DNA of 64,000 nucleotides from assembly GCA_046052145.1 (NCBI GenBank), contig JBJOMW010000011.1:1-64000 (forward strand), given 5' to 3'. Made by a program: the position numbers and the translations under genes. The DNA comes from Falsiroseomonas sp046052145 (GTDB lineage: Bacteria; Pseudomonadota; Alphaproteobacteria; Acetobacterales; Acetobacteraceae). The notes below the pieces were generated by a model, which was not told the origin of the DNA, searched no databases, and was given only the letters and a program-made list of their open reading frames with translations. Shown piece by piece: positions 62,971 to 64,000 of the stretch (position 1 is the first letter of the stretch; each line of letters begins with the position of its first letter).

Positions 62971-63156
62971 CTACCCCGTCGCCAGTAGGAAGGCGATGCC
63001 GAGCACCAGCCCGACCACGGCGCCCGCCGCCTGGGCCTGCGGGCGGGTGAAGCGCCGGCCGAACAGCTCCCGCTTCGGCAGCCCCTCGGCAAAGAGGATG
63101 ACGGGCACCGAGAACAGCACGATGGCCACCAGCAGCTTCAGCGTGCCCATGTCCAT
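62971..63156 (-). CDS. Small two-span membrane protein
   Basis: 61 residues with helices at about 6-24 and 43-58 and a basic loop (PKRELFGRRFTRPQA). No known family. It lies between valS and ilvD, 15 bases from the valS stop. ATG at 63156 is used; an ATG at 63150 is possible. Confidence 0.6.
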   Translation of the reverse strand: MDMGTLKLLVAIVLFSVPVILFAEGLPKRELFGRRFTRPQAQAAGAVVGLVLGIAFLLATG

Positions 63157-63171
63157 CGGCGCGTTCCCACC

Positions 63172-64000
63172 CTACCCCGTGATCCGGGCCAGCGCGGCGT
63201 CGAGCCGCGCCATCTCCGCCTCGGCGGCGGCCAGCCGCTCGCGGTTCTCCTCGACCACCTCTTCCTTCGCGCGGGCAACGAAATCGGCGTTGCCAAGTTT
63301 CTGGGCGATCTTCTTGGCATCCGCCTCGGCGGCGGCGCGCGCCTTGGTCAGACGCGCACGCTCCGCGCCAAGGTCGATGACATCGGCCAGCGGCAGCATC
63401 ACCGTCGCCTCGCCGACCACCACCTGCGCCACACCCTTCGGCACGGCGCCGTCGAGCGCCCTCACCTCGGTCGCGCGCGCCATGCGCCGGATCGGCTCGA
63501 TCCAGCGTTCGGCGCGGGCCAACGTCGCCGGCGCCGCGCCCTGCAGCAGCAGCGGCACGGTGACAGACGGCGGGACGTTCATCTCGGCCCGCGCGCCGCG
63601 CACTTCGCCGATCAGCGCGATGAGCCAGTCGAGCTCCTCCCGCGCAGCGTCGGCCCCTGCCACCGGCGCGGCCTCGGGCCAGGCGGTGGTGATCAGGCTG
63701 CCTTCCGGCCCATAGCCGAAGCGGTGCCACAGCTCTTCCGTCAGGAAGGGCATGGCCGGGTGCAGCAGCCGCAGCAGGGTGCCGAAGACATGCTGCGCGG
63801 CGCCCTTGATCTCGGCTTTTTCCGCCCCGTCCGGACCGTTCAGCACCGGCTTCCCAAGCTCAATGAACCAGTCGCAGAAGCTGCCCCAGGTGAAGCGATA
63901 GGCGGCGGCGGCGTATTCATCGAAGCGATAGGCCTCGAGCGCGGCCGTGCACTCCGCCACGGCGCGGTTCTGCGCATCCAGGATCCAGCGCGCGAGCGGC
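63172..64000 (-). CDS. valS: Valyl-tRNA synthetase, C-terminal part (runs off window)
   Basis: 276 codons are visible. The frame stays open to the right edge and reads PLARWILDAQNRAVAECTAA, then LEAYRFDEYAAAAYRFTWGS and FCDWFIELGKP, part of the anticodon-binding domain of ValRS. The last 60 residues are the C-terminal coiled coil (RLTKARAAAEADAKKIAQKL). The catalytic domain lies outside the window. The small membrane gene follows 15 bases after the stop. Confidence 0.94.
   Translation of the reverse strand, partial: PLARWILDAQNRAVAECTAALEAYRFDEYAAAAYRFTWGSFCDWFIELGKPVLNGPDGAEKAEIKGAAQHVFGTLLRLLHPAMPFLTEELWHRFGYGPEGSLITTAWPEAAPVAGADAAREELDWLIALIGEVRGARAEMNVPPSVTVPLLLQGAAPATLARAERWIEPIRRMARATEVRALDGAVPKGVAQVVVGEATVMLPLADVIDLGAERARLTKARAAAEADAKKIAQKLGNADFVARAKEEVVEENRERLAAAEAEMARLDAALARITG

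Overview
The window is one contiguous stretch of a very GC-rich alphaproteobacterial chromosome. Gene content and protein style point to Acetobacteraceae (Roseomonas-like): a chromosomal housekeeping backbone with mfd, sdhE, recG, gyrA, ssb, uvrA, coaD, serS, tatBC, scpAB, nagZ, argS, dgt, xth, ilvD and valS, many GTG/TTG starts, and ATGA-type overlaps between neighbours. This assignment is inference from protein style; no rRNA or marker comparison was possible.

Layout. 1-3.4 kb: the edge of an IS5-like transposase, then a leftward group of small exported proteins (trypsin-like protease, FG-GAP-like protein, dienelactone-hydrolase lipoprotein, small Tat-type Cys protein). 3.5-10.3 kb: DsbA-family protein, mfd, sdhE and, divergently, recG. 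10.5-15.3 kb: a tightly coupled operon for a Gld-like ABC exporter (ATPase, permease, GldG-like auxiliary protein, DUF4340 protein) ending in a Nudix hydrolase. 15.4-20.7 kb: a membrane histidine kinase, an unknown secreted protein, an NtrC-type response regulator and msrP.

20.82-30.88 kb: a roughly 10-kb integrative element inserted in tRNA-Lys(TTT). A 44-bp 3' tRNA fragment marks its left end and the complete tRNA gene its right end. It carries a tyrosine integrase, an AlpA-like regulator, a Toprim primase-like protein, a DUF3987 protein, a DUF5681 protein, several unknown small proteins and cargo (zinc-ribbon-like protein, surface-adhesin-E-like lipoprotein). A 22-bp tandem repeat occurs near both ends (candidate integrase arm sites), and a symmetric GCGAAA array lies beside the replication genes. 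No capsid, tail, terminase, relaxase or lysis gene was recognised, so it looks like a satellite-like or otherwise non-autonomous integrative element.

31-39 kb: backbone again (two cyclophilins, coaD, gyrA, ssb, and divergent uvrA behind an alphaproteobacterial LexA box). 39.1-41.4 kb: a 711-residue six-repeat protein of unknown function between two copies of the last 22 bp of uvrA, which suggests a recent insertion. 41.4-46.7 kb: a beta-barrel-like protein, a ModA-like binding protein, an NDUFAF6-like protein, sodB, yajC (convergent with sodB across a cluster of five perfect hairpins), a DUF815 ATPase and a small membrane protein. 46.7-55.3 kb: serS, an unknown gene, tatC, tatB, an orphan ABC ATPase and the scpB-scpA-M50 protease-nagZ-SPOR run, which reads leftward. 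55.4-64 kb: argS, an AT-rich DUF2971 gene that stands out from its surroundings, dgt, erpA-like, xth, a Tyr/Pro-rich lipoprotein, ilvD, a small membrane protein and the 3' end of valS.

Main points for follow-up: the repeat protein inserted behind uvrA, the tRNA-Lys element with its att and arm sites, the GCGAAA symmetric array, the AT-rich DUF2971 gene beside dgt, and the hairpin cluster after sodB.
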